Assembly: GCA_035460165.1 (NCBI GenBank)
Contig: DATHWW010000015.1
Location: 62,001-126,000, forward strand
DNA: 64,000 nucleotides
DNA from: MM2 sp035460165
GTDB lineage: Bacteria > Pseudomonadota > Gammaproteobacteria > Burkholderiales > Methylophilaceae
Direction of reading: 5' to 3'
Positions 1-10,001 of the stretch are shown here, one piece after another; the first letter of the stretch is position 1; each line of letters begins with the position of its first letter. The position numbers and the translations under genes are program-made. Under the pieces are notes generated by a model. It was given only the letters and a program-made list of their open reading frames with translations. It made no database searches and was not told the DNA's origin.

Positions 1-1
1 C

Positions 2-739
2 TTGTTCATCGATGCAATGTATTACCACGAGGATCCGCTTAGTTCCGGCTTTCCTGAAAACTCCCGGATGCTGCGCCTCACTTACACGCTGCAATTTTCC
101 GCCCTGCTCGCCCATGCCTGCGTCCATGGCCAGGAAGATCCCGCCCTGGTCGAGCAACTATCGATCAGCTGCTCCATGCTCGATATCGACCGCGAGCAGC
201 TGGAACTGCTGATCGAACAAACCGCCCTGCACTGGAAGGACTGGGCCAAGCTTCTCAACGTCCAGACGCGACGCTACAACCCGCGCCCATTGATGATGCC
301 GCCGATCCGGGCCACCATGCGAAGCGAACCGGTTATGGAAACGGTGCAACCGACTACTGTGCCTTTGCGCATCCTGATCGCGGGTGCCGATGATTCGCAA
401 CGCATACTGCTCGGTAAGTTCCTGACCGCCGCCGGTCACAGTGTTACCACCACCGACAACGGCCTGACTGCATTCGGCATGGCAACCCACGATTTGCCGC
501 AGGTCATCATTTCCGATTGGCTGATGCCAGGCATGGATGGACTGAAGCTTAGCTCCGACCTGCGGAAATCCGCAGCCGGCAGCAAGCTTTACTTCATCCT
601 GCTGACCACTTTTGAAGATGAACGGCGCAAGATGGAAGCCTACGAAGCCGGGGTCGATGAAATCCTGCGCACCCCGATCAATACCCGCCTGCTGGCGGCC
701 AGACTTTTGGCTGCACAGCGCATCGCCAACTCCAAATGA
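2..739 (+). CDS. Response-regulator protein with C-terminal receiver domain (5' end outside window)
   Basis: The reading frame is open to the window edge, so the true start probably lies upstream. Residues 1-85 of the visible part (YYHEDPLSS, then a leucine-rich helical stretch) resemble the tail of an HDOD-type signalling domain; this is an inference from weak similarity. Residues about 122-240 form a CheY-like receiver: acidic pair D130/D131, phospho-acceptor D172 in SDWLMPGMDG, and switch threonines near 202. The usual invariant lysine (KP motif) is Thr224 in LRTPI, so phosphorylation chemistry may be altered. No output domain follows the receiver. The gene ends 13 nt before the CHASE2 gene, so the two are probably co-transcribed. 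Confidence 0.75.
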   Translation: MFIDAMYYHEDPLSSGFPENSRMLRLTYTLQFSALLAHACVHGQEDPALVEQLSISCSMLDIDREQLELLIEQTALHWKDWAKLLNVQTRRYNPRPLMMPPIRATMRSEPVMETVQPTTVPLRILIAGADDSQRILLGKFLTAAGHSVTTTDNGLTAFGMATHDLPQVIISDWLMPGMDGLKLSSDLRKSAAGSKLYFILLTTFEDERRKMEAYEAGVDEILRTPINTRLLAARLLAAQRIANSK

Positions 740-752
740 CTCCGTTCGCTTG

Positions 753-2456
753 ATGCTATCCAAACTACGACTCGCCATCAGCCACTGGTCCGCGGTTTTC
801 GCTCGGCGCTTCCGCAACAATTTCTATCTGTTTCTCGCCGCACTTATGACCGTGCTGATCGTGCTCGATGCCAGCGTGTTCAATGTCGGCACCAACATGC
901 GCCAGAAGGCGTTCGACTTCATGGTACGGCATCGCGTGGTGCAACCGGCACCCGATCCGGACATCGTCATCGTCGATATCGACGAAGCCAGTCTGGCAGC
1001 GCTTTCCAGCGAATACGGGCGCTGGCCGTGGCCGCGTCAGGTGATGGGCGAGTTTCTGGAACATCTGGAAGCGCAGCAGCCCAAAGCTGTGGTGTTCGAT
1101 ATCCTGTTCAGCGACGCCGATGTCTACAATCCTGATAGCGACGCTTATTTCAACGAAGTTATCGCCGGCACCGACAATACCTATTTTCCGTTTGTGCGCC
1201 TGGATGGCCAGGACCACCTGAGCCAAGTCACGCCGGACATGATTCCCGGCGTGGCGCGCGCGTCAGCCGACGCCGCAGAAATTTCGCCGACCGCCAGCCA
1301 TATCGCCGTGGTACTGCCCCAGTTCACCGCCATGCTGAAGCCGGGCCGCATCGGCATGAACAACATCTACCCCGACCGCGACGGCATCGTACGCGAGTAC
1401 CAGTTGTACCGCGACGACTACGGCTGGCGCATCCCGTCACTGCCGCTGGTGGTGGGACAATCGGCTGCGAAAACCGTACCCAACGATCAGACCTTGCTGC
1501 TCAACTGGCGCGGCGAACCGTTCAGCTACCACTATGTCAGCTTCAGCGAGGCCTACCTGGACATGACGGCCAAGGCACCCAAGCGGCCACAGAACGAATT
1601 CGCCGGCAAGATCGTCATTATCGGCTCGACCGCGCCCAGCCTGTTCGATGTCAAGGCAACCGCGATGGCAAAATCGTTCCCCGGCGTGGAAATCCTCGCC
1701 ACCGCGATTGACAACGTGAAGAACGGCGACTACCTGCATTTCTGGCGCGGCGTCACCCCTTATCTGGCGATGAGCCTGCTGCTGGTCTGGCTGACTGCGG
1801 CTGCGTTCTATCGCGATGTCGATCGAGACCGCTTCAACAGTATTTTCAGTAGCAGCCAGGTCGGTCTACTGGCGATCTCCTACATCGGCATCAACCTCAC
1901 CGACACCTACGTCGACCTGACCGGCCCGGTCACGTGGGCTATCGGCTATTTCAGCATCGCCAAAGTCTACGCACTTGCTACCGACCGAGCCTTGCAACGC
2001 TGGCTGGCGTTCGGCGTCTCGCCCGGAGAGGAAGGCTTGAGGGCCATGCTGATGCCGGTACTAATCACGAGCCCAGAACCATTGGGCGACGGCACGCTCA
2101 AAAAGATACGCGGCGCACTGCTTGAAATCGGCGAAGTGCCGAAAAGCGTGGAATCCCTGAAAGGCATACAGAGCGGCATATGGGGCCTCTTCGGCGATGT
2201 GCTCGTCATCCGCTGGACTTGTCCGCATGACAACACCATGCAAGCAGACCGTATCCGGCAGGAAGCCGCCAAAATCGGCGAGCAACTTGCGATGGCACTG
2301 CGACGCGCGGGCGTGCCTTCCGGCGTTGAAGCCCGTCACGCACTGCACGAAGGCCTGCTCTCGGGCGATAAGCCGCTGGCTCCGCAATGGCGCTCGCTAT
2401 TTGCCCAAGCCATATTGAAACTGGAATACATGCAACAAGAAAAGGACCAAGCATGA
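753..2456 (+). CDS. CHASE2-domain membrane sensor protein without a recognisable output enzyme
   Basis: 567 residues. The frame is open further upstream, but the ATG at 753 is chosen because the earlier part overlaps the preceding gene and has no domain character. Order: one N-terminal membrane segment (about residues 20-40), a large periplasmic CHASE2 sensor domain (DIVIVDIDEASL, then GRWPWPR, FDILFSD and GKIVIIGSTAPSLFD), and three closely spaced membrane helices around residues 340-420. A cytoplasmic tail of about 150 residues follows. CHASE2 proteins usually end in an adenylate cyclase, GGDEF or kinase domain. I see none of these signatures, so the output is unknown. The stop overlaps the next start as ATGA. 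Confidence 0.8.
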   Translation: MLSKLRLAISHWSAVFARRFRNNFYLFLAALMTVLIVLDASVFNVGTNMRQKAFDFMVRHRVVQPAPDPDIVIVDIDEASLAALSSEYGRWPWPRQVMGEFLEHLEAQQPKAVVFDILFSDADVYNPDSDAYFNEVIAGTDNTYFPFVRLDGQDHLSQVTPDMIPGVARASADAAEISPTASHIAVVLPQFTAMLKPGRIGMNNIYPDRDGIVREYQLYRDDYGWRIPSLPLVVGQSAAKTVPNDQTLLLNWRGEPFSYHYVSFSEAYLDMTAKAPKRPQNEFAGKIVIIGSTAPSLFDVKATAMAKSFPGVEILATAIDNVKNGDYLHFWRGVTPYLAMSLLLVWLTAAAFYRDVDRDRFNSIFSSSQVGLLAISYIGINLTDTYVDLTGPVTWAIGYFSIAKVYALATDRALQRWLAFGVSPGEEGLRAMLMPVLITSPEPLGDGTLKKIRGALLEIGEVPKSVESLKGIQSGIWGLFGDVLVIRWTCPHDNTMQADRIRQEAAKIGEQLAMALRRAGVPSGVEARHALHEGLLSGDKPLAPQWRSLFAQAILKLEYMQQEKDQA

Positions 2457-2968
2457 AACACCTGAATACTTTGCTGGCAGCGCTGCTCATGCTGTCCGGC
2501 ATCGCCTTTGCCGGCGAGGCCGGCACTGCGCTGAAAAACGACACCTTGCGCAAGGAGCCCTATGCCGACGCTAAGGCAATGGGCACGCTCAAACGCAACG
2601 ACAAGGTCGAGATCCTCGCCAAGAAAGGTGCCTGGCTGCAGATCAAGGCCGGAAAATCCACCGGCTGGGTTCGTCTGCTCTCGGTCAAACGCGGCACCTC
2701 GGGTTCATCCAACGAAGCCGCCGGCGTACTAGGTTTGGCAACCGGCCGCAGCGGTACCGGACAAGTCGTCTCCACCACCGGGGTGCGCGGCCTGAATGAA
2801 GAGGACTTAAAAAGCGCGAAATTCAGCGAGGAAGAAATGAAGCAACTGGAAGCCAACACCGTCAGCGACGAAGACGGCAAAACCTTCGCCTCTGCCGGCG
2901 GCTTGAAAGCACGCAAGCTGGATTACCTGCCCCAACCGCAACCTGCCACGACGAGGAGCGCACAATGA
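2453..2968 (+). CDS. Secreted protein with bacterial SH3-like domain
   Basis: 171 residues. The start at 2453 gives a clean signal peptide (MKHLNTLLAALLMLSGIAFAG, cleavage likely after the AFA motif) and a four-base ATGA overlap with the CHASE2 gene. Residues about 22-80 look like an SH3b domain: a TLRKEPYADA strand, LKRNDKVEIL, then a GAWLQIKAGKSTGWVRL core. Such domains often bind peptidoglycan or cell-wall peptides. The C-terminal half is low complexity and charged. It overlaps the downstream M48 protease by four bases, so the pair is translationally coupled and may work together in the periplasm. Confidence 0.8.
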   Translation: MKHLNTLLAALLMLSGIAFAGEAGTALKNDTLRKEPYADAKAMGTLKRNDKVEILAKKGAWLQIKAGKSTGWVRLLSVKRGTSGSSNEAAGVLGLATGRSGTGQVVSTTGVRGLNEEDLKSAKFSEEEMKQLEANTVSDEDGKTFASAGGLKARKLDYLPQPQPATTRSAQ

Positions 2969-3837
2969 CCAAACGCTCACTCCTGCTCGCCGTACTCCTG
3001 GCATCCTTGCCCGCTCAAGCCCTCGACCTCGGCGGGGTTCTCAAAGATGCGCTGGATAAGAAACAAGAAGAAACTTCGACGCCATCCCCAGCCGAGAGTA
3101 CATCGCCAGACAAATCAGAGCCCACCATCAACCTGAAGAAACCCTCGCGTGCCGAAGAAATCCAGCTGGGCCGTGAAATCGCCGGCAACATCCTGGGCGC
3201 CGCACCACTGGTCAAGGATCCGGCGCTGCAGAAATACGTCAACCAAGTCGGCCGCTGGGTCGCTTCGCAAAGCGAACGACCGTATTTGCCCTGGCATTTC
3301 GGCGTCATTGAATCCGAAGACCTCAACGCTTTCGCCGCGCCCGGCGGCTATGTGCTGATCACCAAGGGCCTATATCGCCAACTGAAAAACGAATCGGAAC
3401 TGGCCGGTGTGCTCGGGCACGAAATCGGCCACGTCATCAAGAAACACCAGCTCAAGCTGCTGCAAAAACAGCAATTGCTCAGCATGGGCGCCGGACTGCT
3501 CAGCGGCAAGCTCGGCAAGGAGAACCCCACCGTGCAGAAGGTGGTAGGCAGCGGCGCGGAAATCAGTGCCCGCAGCCTGGACAAGAGCGCGGAATACGAA
3601 GCCGACCGGATTGGCGTCGTGCTTGCCGGCCGTGCCGGTTATGAGCCCTTCGGTTTGCCGGAGGTGCTGCAAACCATAGGCCATGCCGGCAAGGATGACG
3701 GACGGGTCGCCCTTCTATTCAAAACGCATCCGCATCCCGATGATCGCCTGGCCACCTTAGGCGATGCTATCGACAGTCGGCTGGACAGCGTTGAAGGAAA
3801 AACGCTGGAGAACAGGTTTTACAAGTTGAAGAACTAG
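2965..3837 (+). CDS. Periplasmic M48-family zinc metalloprotease
   Basis: 290 residues with a signal peptide (about 1-19, ending AQA). The zinc site is complete: HEIGH at residues 152-156 supplies two histidines and the catalytic Glu, and the third ligand is E210 in the EYEAD motif (ExxxD). A charged linker (residues 31-60) precedes the catalytic domain. Length and layout match the small periplasmic M48 group (LoiP/BepA-like), which degrade misfolded envelope proteins. BepA has a C-terminal TPR repeat region, absent here. The gene overlaps the SH3 gene by four bases and lies 1 nt from the DUF456 gene. Confidence 0.87.
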   Translation: MTKRSLLLAVLLASLPAQALDLGGVLKDALDKKQEETSTPSPAESTSPDKSEPTINLKKPSRAEEIQLGREIAGNILGAAPLVKDPALQKYVNQVGRWVASQSERPYLPWHFGVIESEDLNAFAAPGGYVLITKGLYRQLKNESELAGVLGHEIGHVIKKHQLKLLQKQQLLSMGAGLLSGKLGKENPTVQKVVGSGAEISARSLDKSAEYEADRIGVVLAGRAGYEPFGLPEVLQTIGHAGKDDGRVALLFKTHPHPDDRLATLGDAIDSRLDSVEGKTLENRFYKLKN

Positions 3838-3838
3838 C

Positions 3839-4324
3839 GTGGATACCAGCCTCCTGCTCTGGGTATTGGCGGTCAGTCTGATCGTTACCGGACTGGTGGG
3901 CATCGTACTGCCGCTGCTACCTGGCGCGCCCTTGCTGTTTCTGGGGCTGGTAGCCGCCGCCTGGGCTGAAGACTTCGTTTACGTCGGGTATGGAACCTTG
4001 GGCGTCCTTGCCGCACTCACCGCTCTCATTTATGTCGTCGATTTCCTCGCCGGCATTCTGGGCGCCAAGCATTTCGGTGCGAGCCCGCGCGCAATGATAG
4101 GCGCTGGCATAGGCGCGGTAATCGGTATCTTCATGGGCTTCGTCGGCATCATTATCGGGCCTTTCATCGGCGCGGTTATCGGCGAGCTATCCGTGCGTCG
4201 TGAACTCACCGCAGCCGGCATGGCCGGCCTCGGAACGACAATAGGGCTCTTGCTGGGTGTCGCAGCAAAAATCGCCCTGGGTCTGACGATGGTAGGAATT
4301 TTTGTTCTGGTGCGTTTTTTCTAA
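3839..4324 (+). CDS. DUF456 family inner-membrane protein
   Basis: 161 residues starting with GTG at 3839, 1 nt after the M48 stop. Almost the whole protein is hydrophobic, with about four to five membrane helices rich in Gly and Ala. It carries the family-typical glycine runs such as IGAGIGAVIGIFMGF and the IVLPLLPGAPLLFLG start. DUF456 proteins have no established biochemical function. It closes the sensor–SH3–protease cassette and is followed directly by an intrinsic terminator. Confidence 0.8.
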   Translation: MDTSLLLWVLAVSLIVTGLVGIVLPLLPGAPLLFLGLVAAAWAEDFVYVGYGTLGVLAALTALIYVVDFLAGILGAKHFGASPRAMIGAGIGAVIGIFMGFVGIIIGPFIGAVIGELSVRRELTAAGMAGLGTTIGLLLGVAAKIALGLTMVGIFVLVRFF

Positions 4325-4339
4325 CCCGCAAGGAATAAT

Positions 4340-4368
4340 AAAAAAGCCCGGCGATGCCGGGCTTTTTT
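4340..4368. terminator. Bidirectional intrinsic terminator
   Basis: A perfect seven-base-pair GC stem (GCCCGGC / GCCGGGC) with a three-base loop is flanked by six A on the left and six T on the right. It can end both the plus-strand cassette (last gene stops at 4324) and the minus-strand typA gene (stops at 4397). Confidence 0.9.
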
Positions 4369-4396
4369 ACTTGCTGCGATTCTTGCTTTACTGCGA

Positions 4397-6205
4397 TTAG
4401 ACCTTGGAGGCCTTCTTGCGCTCATGCTCTTGCAGATGGCGCTTGCGCAGACGCAGCGACTTCGGCGTAATTTCCACCAATTCATCGTCGTCGATAAACT
4501 CGACCGCATATTCCAGCGACATCAGGATAGGCGGAACCAGACGCACCGCTTCGTCGGTACCGGATGCACGCACGTTGGTCAGCTGCTTGCCCTTGATCGG
4601 GTTGACCACCAGATCGTTGTCGCGGCTGTGAATGCCGATAATCATGCCCTCGTACAGCTTATCGCCGGGACTGACGAACATGCGACCGCGATCCTGCAGC
4701 TTCCACAATGCGTAAGCGACAGCATCGCCTTGCTCGGAGGAAATCAGCACGCCGTTGCGACGACTCGGCATATCCGCCTTGAGCGGGGCGTATTCGTCAA
4801 AAATATGCGCCATCAGACCAGTACCGCGGGTCATGGTCAGGAATTCGCTCTGGAAACCGATCAGGCCACGCGCAGGAATGCGGTATTCGAGACGGGTGCG
4901 GCCGTTACCATCGGATGCCATATTTTGCAGTTCGCCACGGCGGCGACCCAGTTCTTCCATCACCGCGCCCTGGCATTCGTCTTCCAGGTCCACCGTCAGG
5001 ATTTCGTACGGCTCGCACTTCTGGCCGTCGATTTCCTTGAACACCACGCGCGGCTTGCCGACCGCGATTTCAAAACCTTCACGGCGCATGTTTTCCAGCA
5101 GGATGGTCAAATGCAGTTCGCCGCGACCGGAGACGCGGAATACATCGGCATCAGCAGTTTCTTCGACCTTGAGTGCGACGTTGACCAACAATTCGCGCGT
5201 CAGGCGATCGCGAATCTGACGGCTGGTGACGAACTTGCCTTCGGTGCCGGCCAGCGGCGAGGAGTTCACCATGAAGTCCATGGTCAGCGTCGGTTCGTCG
5301 ACCGCCGTCAGCGGCAGGCCTACCGGGTTCTCGCGATCGGCGATGGTTACGCCGATGCCGATTTCGTCCAGACCGGAAATGATGATGATGTCGCCTGCCT
5401 CAGCTTCTTCCACAGGTACACGCTCCAAACCTTGGAAGCCCAACACTTGGTTAATGCGGCCTGAAGCCATTTGCACATCGCCTTTCATGACTGCGACTTG
5501 CTGGCCGGGCTTGATGCGTCCATTCAGCACGCGGCCGACGCCCAGGCGACCGGTATAGCTGGAGTAATCGAGTGCGGAAATCTGGAATTGCAGAGGTGCA
5601 TCAGGGTTGCCTTGGGGCGGTTCGACGTGCTTGAGTACTGTTTCGAACAGCGGACGCATGGTGTCGGAAGGCACCTTGATATCCAGCGTGGCGAAGCCGT
5701 TCAGTGCGGAGGCGTACACCACCGGGAAATCGAGCTGTTCATCGGTTGCGCCGAGATTGGCGAACAAATCGAAGGTCTGGTTGATCACCCAGTCGGTACG
5801 CGCACCCGGACGGTCGACCTTGTTGATCACAACGATGGGCTTGAGACCAAGCGCCAACGCCTTTTTGGTGACGAAACGGGTTTGCGGCATCGGGCCTTCT
5901 ACTGCATCCACCAGCAGCACCACGCCGTCCACCATGCCCAGCACGCGCTCCACCTCGCCGCCGAAGTCGGCGTGTCCCGGCGTATCGACGATATTGATAT
6001 GCGTACCTTCGAAATTGACCGCGGTGTTTTTGGCCAGAATGGTAATGCCGCGCTCCTTTTCAAGATCGTTGGAGTCCATCACCCGTTCGGCGACTTGCTG
6101 GTGAGCGGCGAAGGTACCTGCCTGCTGCAACAGCTTGTCCACCATGGTGGTTTTGCCGTGGTCAACGTGGGCGATGATGGCGATATTTCGGAGGGCGCGT
6201 GACAT
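4397..6205 (-). CDS. typA: Ribosome-associated GTPase TypA/BipA
   Basis: 602 residues from the ATG at 6205 (MSRALRN), the family-typical start. A 13-residue in-frame upstream extension is not needed. It is an EF-G-like translational GTPase. G1 AHVDHGKTT lies at about residues 10-18, then RGITI, DTPGHADFGGEVERV and the NKVD base-recognition motif. EF-G-like domains and the BipA-specific C-terminal domain follow. The protein binds the ribosome and helps 50S assembly and stress or low-temperature growth. It is monocistronic here, with its own extended -10 promoter upstream and a terminator downstream. Confidence 0.96.
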   Translation of the reverse strand: MSRALRNIAIIAHVDHGKTTMVDKLLQQAGTFAAHQQVAERVMDSNDLEKERGITILAKNTAVNFEGTHINIVDTPGHADFGGEVERVLGMVDGVVLLVDAVEGPMPQTRFVTKKALALGLKPIVVINKVDRPGARTDWVINQTFDLFANLGATDEQLDFPVVYASALNGFATLDIKVPSDTMRPLFETVLKHVEPPQGNPDAPLQFQISALDYSSYTGRLGVGRVLNGRIKPGQQVAVMKGDVQMASGRINQVLGFQGLERVPVEEAEAGDIIIISGLDEIGIGVTIADRENPVGLPLTAVDEPTLTMDFMVNSSPLAGTEGKFVTSRQIRDRLTRELLVNVALKVEETADADVFRVSGRGELHLTILLENMRREGFEIAVGKPRVVFKEIDGQKCEPYEILTVDLEDECQGAVMEELGRRRGELQNMASDGNGRTRLEYRIPARGLIGFQSEFLTMTRGTGLMAHIFDEYAPLKADMPSRRNGVLISSEQGDAVAYALWKLQDRGRMFVSPGDKLYEGMIIGIHSRDNDLVVNPIKGKQLTNVRASGTDEAVRLVPPILMSLEYAVEFIDDDELVEITPKSLRLRKRHLQEHERKKASKV

Positions 6206-6234
6206 GTAATTGAACCGTATTGGAAAAACCCAGC

Positions 6235-6243
6235 ATTCTAGCA
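6235..6243 (-). promoter_or_regulatory. Extended -10 promoter of typA
   Basis: On the minus strand the sequence TGCTAGAAT provides a TGn extended -10 element and a TAGAAT hexamer about 30 nt upstream of the typA ATG. No good -35 hexamer is seen at 16 to 18 nt, consistent with an extended -10 promoter. Confidence 0.5.
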
Positions 6244-6341
6244 CATCGTCATAACGGAATTACCACTCAACATAATGGCCTGGCGTCCCAAGCACAACGC
6301 ACCCCATCGTGCCACCCCCTTCGGGAAACGCAAAATATTGA

Positions 6342-6369
6342 TTGACAAGCCGATTTTTCCACCTATAAT
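6342..6369 (+). promoter_or_regulatory. Near-consensus sigma-70 promoter for the rhlE genes
   Basis: TTGACA at 6342-6347 and TATAAT at 6364-6369 are both perfect hexamers, separated by 16 nt. Transcription should start near 6376, leaving a leader of about 200 nt before the helicase start codon. Confidence 0.85.
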
Positions 6370-6375
6370 GCGCGC

Positions 6376-6573
6376 TTCGTCGCAGTTCTACTGCTTGACG
6401 ATTCATCGCCCTGACCCCTCTAGAAGTCGTCTGTTACTTCTCTTGTTTTTACCGGTTAGCGTCGATGCCTGAGCGCCGGTAAGAATTCCATCCCGAATTC
6501 TGTGCCCCTTTCTGTCTTGTGACAGAGCTGTGCCTGCTTGCGTATTTACTGTTCCTCTCGTTAAGGAAAAATT
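6376..6573 (+). promoter_or_regulatory. Long structured 5' leader of the rhlE gene
   Basis: About 200 nt of untranslated leader lies between the strong promoter and the GTG start. It contains several short hairpins: TACCGG pairing with CCGGTA around 6450-6480, a GAATTC pair at 6483-6500, and CTGTC/GACAG at 6512-6525. The ribosome-binding site AAGGA is at 6564-6568. Long leaders of this sort are common on cold-shock RNA-helicase and csp mRNAs, where they control stability and translation at low temperature. That role is an inference here. With 6206-6341 this is the only stretch over 300 nt without a gene. Confidence 0.5.
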
Positions 6574-7887
<1,314 letters not shown>

Positions 7888-7969
7888 TCTTTACCATTTG
7901 CTTCGCCAAGCCACCAAATTCTGCCGGTGACTTGGCGATTCAATGGCAGTTTGAGGATAATTGAACCCT

Positions 7970-9325
7970 GTGACGACTGAAACCATAACTTTTGCCTCCC
8001 TCAACCTTGCACCCGAGATCCTGCGGGCCGTAGAGGAAGAAGGCTATACCAAACCCACGCCGATTCAGGCACAAGCAATACCGATGGTGCTGGACGGCCG
8101 AGACCTCATGGCCGGCGCCCAGACCGGAACCGGCAAGACCGCCGCGTTCACGCTGCCCTTATTGCAAAAATTACTCCCGCACGCCAGCACCAGCGCCTCA
8201 CCGGCACGTCATCCGGTCCGCGCCCTGATACTGACGCCGACACGCGAACTGGCGATCCAGGTAGAGGAAAGCGTCAAGACCTACGGCAAGCACGTGCCGC
8301 TGCGCTCACTGGTGGTATTCGGCGGTGTGGATATCAAGACGCAAACGCCGCATCTGATGCGAGGCGTCGAAATCCTGGTGGCAACACCGGGCCGTCTGCT
8401 CGACCACGTCGAACAGCGCACAGTACAGCTCAACCAGGTGCAGATGCTGATTCTGGACGAAGCCGACCGCATGCTGGATATGGGCTTCCTGCCGGATCTC
8501 AAGCGCATTCTGGCCCTGCTGCCGAAACAACGGCAAAACCTGATGTTCTCCGCGACCTTCTCGAACGACATCAAGAAGCTCGCCGATGACTTCCTGACCA
8601 ATCCGACCTTGATCGAAGTGGCACGCAGCAACGCCGCCTCGGAAAACGTGACGCAAAAGATTTACCGCGTCTCGCAAGACGAGAAACACGCCGTGCTGGC
8701 CGAGTTGTTGCGCAATGAAAATTCGCAAGCCATCGTCTTTACCAAGACCAAGCTGACCGCCAGCCGCCTGGCACGTCTGCTGCAACGCGACGGTATCGCC
8801 GCCGATGCCATCCACGGCGACAAATCCCAGCAGGAGCGCATCCAGGCGCTGGACGCGTTCAAGCAAGGCAAGATCACCACCCTGGTCGCCACCGATGTCG
8901 CCGCCCGCGGCCTGGACATCGATCAGCTGCCGATGGTGATCAATTACGAAATCCCGCACGCACCCGAAGACTACGTCCACCGAATCGGCCGCACCGGCCG
9001 CGCTGGCGCCTTGGGCGTTGCCGTTTCTCTGGTTGCGCCGGAAGAGGAAAAATACCTGAAGGAAATCGAAAAGCTGATCAAGCGCGATATCCCGCAGGAA
9101 GAACCTCCGCGTGTCGAACGTAGCGCCAAGCCAAGAACCGAGCGTCGCCCGTCCGCAGAGCGTGAGATTCCTATCCCACGCCCTTCGAAAAAATCGAGTG
9201 ATCCCTGGTTCGACCGGCCTTACGAACCGGATGCTTCCAACGACACTCCCATGCGCTCACGGCCGATGTCCAAGCAGAAGCGGGAAATTCCGGCCCTGCT
9301 TGGCGGACTGTTGCGCAAAGAGTGA
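7970..9325 (+). CDS. rhlE: Second DEAD-box ATP-dependent RNA helicase, RhlE type
   Basis: 451 residues if the GTG at 7970 is used. A TTG at 7961 is also in frame but lies only 3 nt from the GAGGA ribosome-binding site. It has the complete DEAD-box motif set (AQTGTGKT, PTRELA, ATPGRLLDH, DEADRMLDMGF, SATFS, ATDVAARGLDI, HRIGRTGRAG). The tail is charged (Arg, Glu, Pro) and differs from the Gly/Lys-rich tail of the upstream paralogue, so the two may bind different RNAs. It probably shares the upstream promoter. It converges on luxI with a gap of only 10 nt and no obvious terminator. Confidence 0.92.
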   Translation: MTTETITFASLNLAPEILRAVEEEGYTKPTPIQAQAIPMVLDGRDLMAGAQTGTGKTAAFTLPLLQKLLPHASTSASPARHPVRALILTPTRELAIQVEESVKTYGKHVPLRSLVVFGGVDIKTQTPHLMRGVEILVATPGRLLDHVEQRTVQLNQVQMLILDEADRMLDMGFLPDLKRILALLPKQRQNLMFSATFSNDIKKLADDFLTNPTLIEVARSNAASENVTQKIYRVSQDEKHAVLAELLRNENSQAIVFTKTKLTASRLARLLQRDGIAADAIHGDKSQQERIQALDAFKQGKITTLVATDVAARGLDIDQLPMVINYEIPHAPEDYVHRIGRTGRAGALGVAVSLVAPEEEKYLKEIEKLIKRDIPQEEPPRVERSAKPRTERRPSAEREIPIPRPSKKSSDPWFDRPYEPDASNDTPMRSRPMSKQKREIPALLGGLLRKE

Positions 9326-9335
9326 TCCTAGGCTG

Positions 9336-9926
9336 CTAAGCGGCTTTCGGCATATTGCCGAACAACGCTTCGTGCGTCTGCTGCCCAATGTCGAATACCA
9401 CGGCAACGGCGTTCTCCACGCCTATGCGGATCGGCGGACCGAAGCGCGATACCCCGAAGTGGGCGCGGCGCATCATGCGTTCGATCGAAGTGGTAGTCAC
9501 GGTCACGTAGCTTTCGATGCCCATGCGGTCGCCGAAAGTCACGATCTCCCGCAACGCGTCCAGCGACAGTCCGGAAAAGCCGAAACCTTGCGGGCCGTCG
9601 GCTTCAATCGCGAAGCGGCTCAACTCCCAAATTTTGGGGTGTTCCGGGGCTGCTGCACCGTGCAGAAGCTCCGGGAACGTATCCTTCAACATGTAAGGCC
9701 CCTCCGTCGGCAACGCTCTCCAGCAGCCTTTTAGCGTGTTGCTCTGGTCGTGAATCATCATGTAATAGGGATCGAGCGCGTCGTAACCGTCGATTTCCAT
9801 GCCGCTCATGATGGGCACATCCCATCCCATGCGCTCCTTGAATACCTTGGCGCGCAGCTTGTACATATCCCACAACTCCTTGCTTTCAAAGTCCTTTCTT
9901 GGTGCGATTCTGATTGAATGAGCCAT
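9336..9926 (-). CDS. Acyl-homoserine-lactone synthase (LuxI family)
   Basis: 196 residues from the ATG at 9926, chosen because AAAGGAG lies about 8 nt upstream. An in-frame GTG further up would cover this ribosome-binding site. It makes an acyl-homoserine-lactone signal from S-adenosylmethionine and acyl-ACP (or acyl-CoA). The conserved LuxI residues all appear: R25, F29, W35, D46, D49, R70, F84, E101 and R104. The acyl chain cannot be predicted. It forms a locus with rsaL and luxR in the lasR–rsaL–lasI layout, and a palindromic lux box lies about 76 nt upstream of its start. Confidence 0.93.
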   Translation of the reverse strand: MAHSIRIAPRKDFESKELWDMYKLRAKVFKERMGWDVPIMSGMEIDGYDALDPYYMMIHDQSNTLKGCWRALPTEGPYMLKDTFPELLHGAAAPEHPKIWELSRFAIEADGPQGFGFSGLSLDALREIVTFGDRMGIESYVTVTTTSIERMMRRAHFGVSRFGPPIRIGVENAVAVVFDIGQQTHEALFGNMPKAA

Positions 9927-9965
9927 GATGCGTTCTCCTTTGAGATTCACTGGTTACCCAGCACG

Positions 9966-9981
9966 CATAAAAAAGTATGCT
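9966..9981. promoter_or_regulatory. Candidate RsaL operator over the luxI -10 region
   Basis: A perfect inverted repeat, GCATA – six bases – TATGC, lies 40-55 nt upstream of the luxI start. On the minus strand it overlaps the best -10 candidate (CATACT) of the luxI promoter. In Pseudomonas aeruginosa RsaL binds a palindrome at the -10 of lasI. The half-sites here are in the opposite order (CATA then TATG), so assignment to RsaL is inference. Confidence 0.4.
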
Positions 9982-10001
9982 CATTGCTTAAGTTTTGTAA
10001 C

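Noticed and set aside
6275..6472. 65-codon frame upstream of rhlE
   Set aside because: It spans the perfect promoter hexamers, so it cannot be translated from the rhlE transcript; it has no ribosome-binding site.
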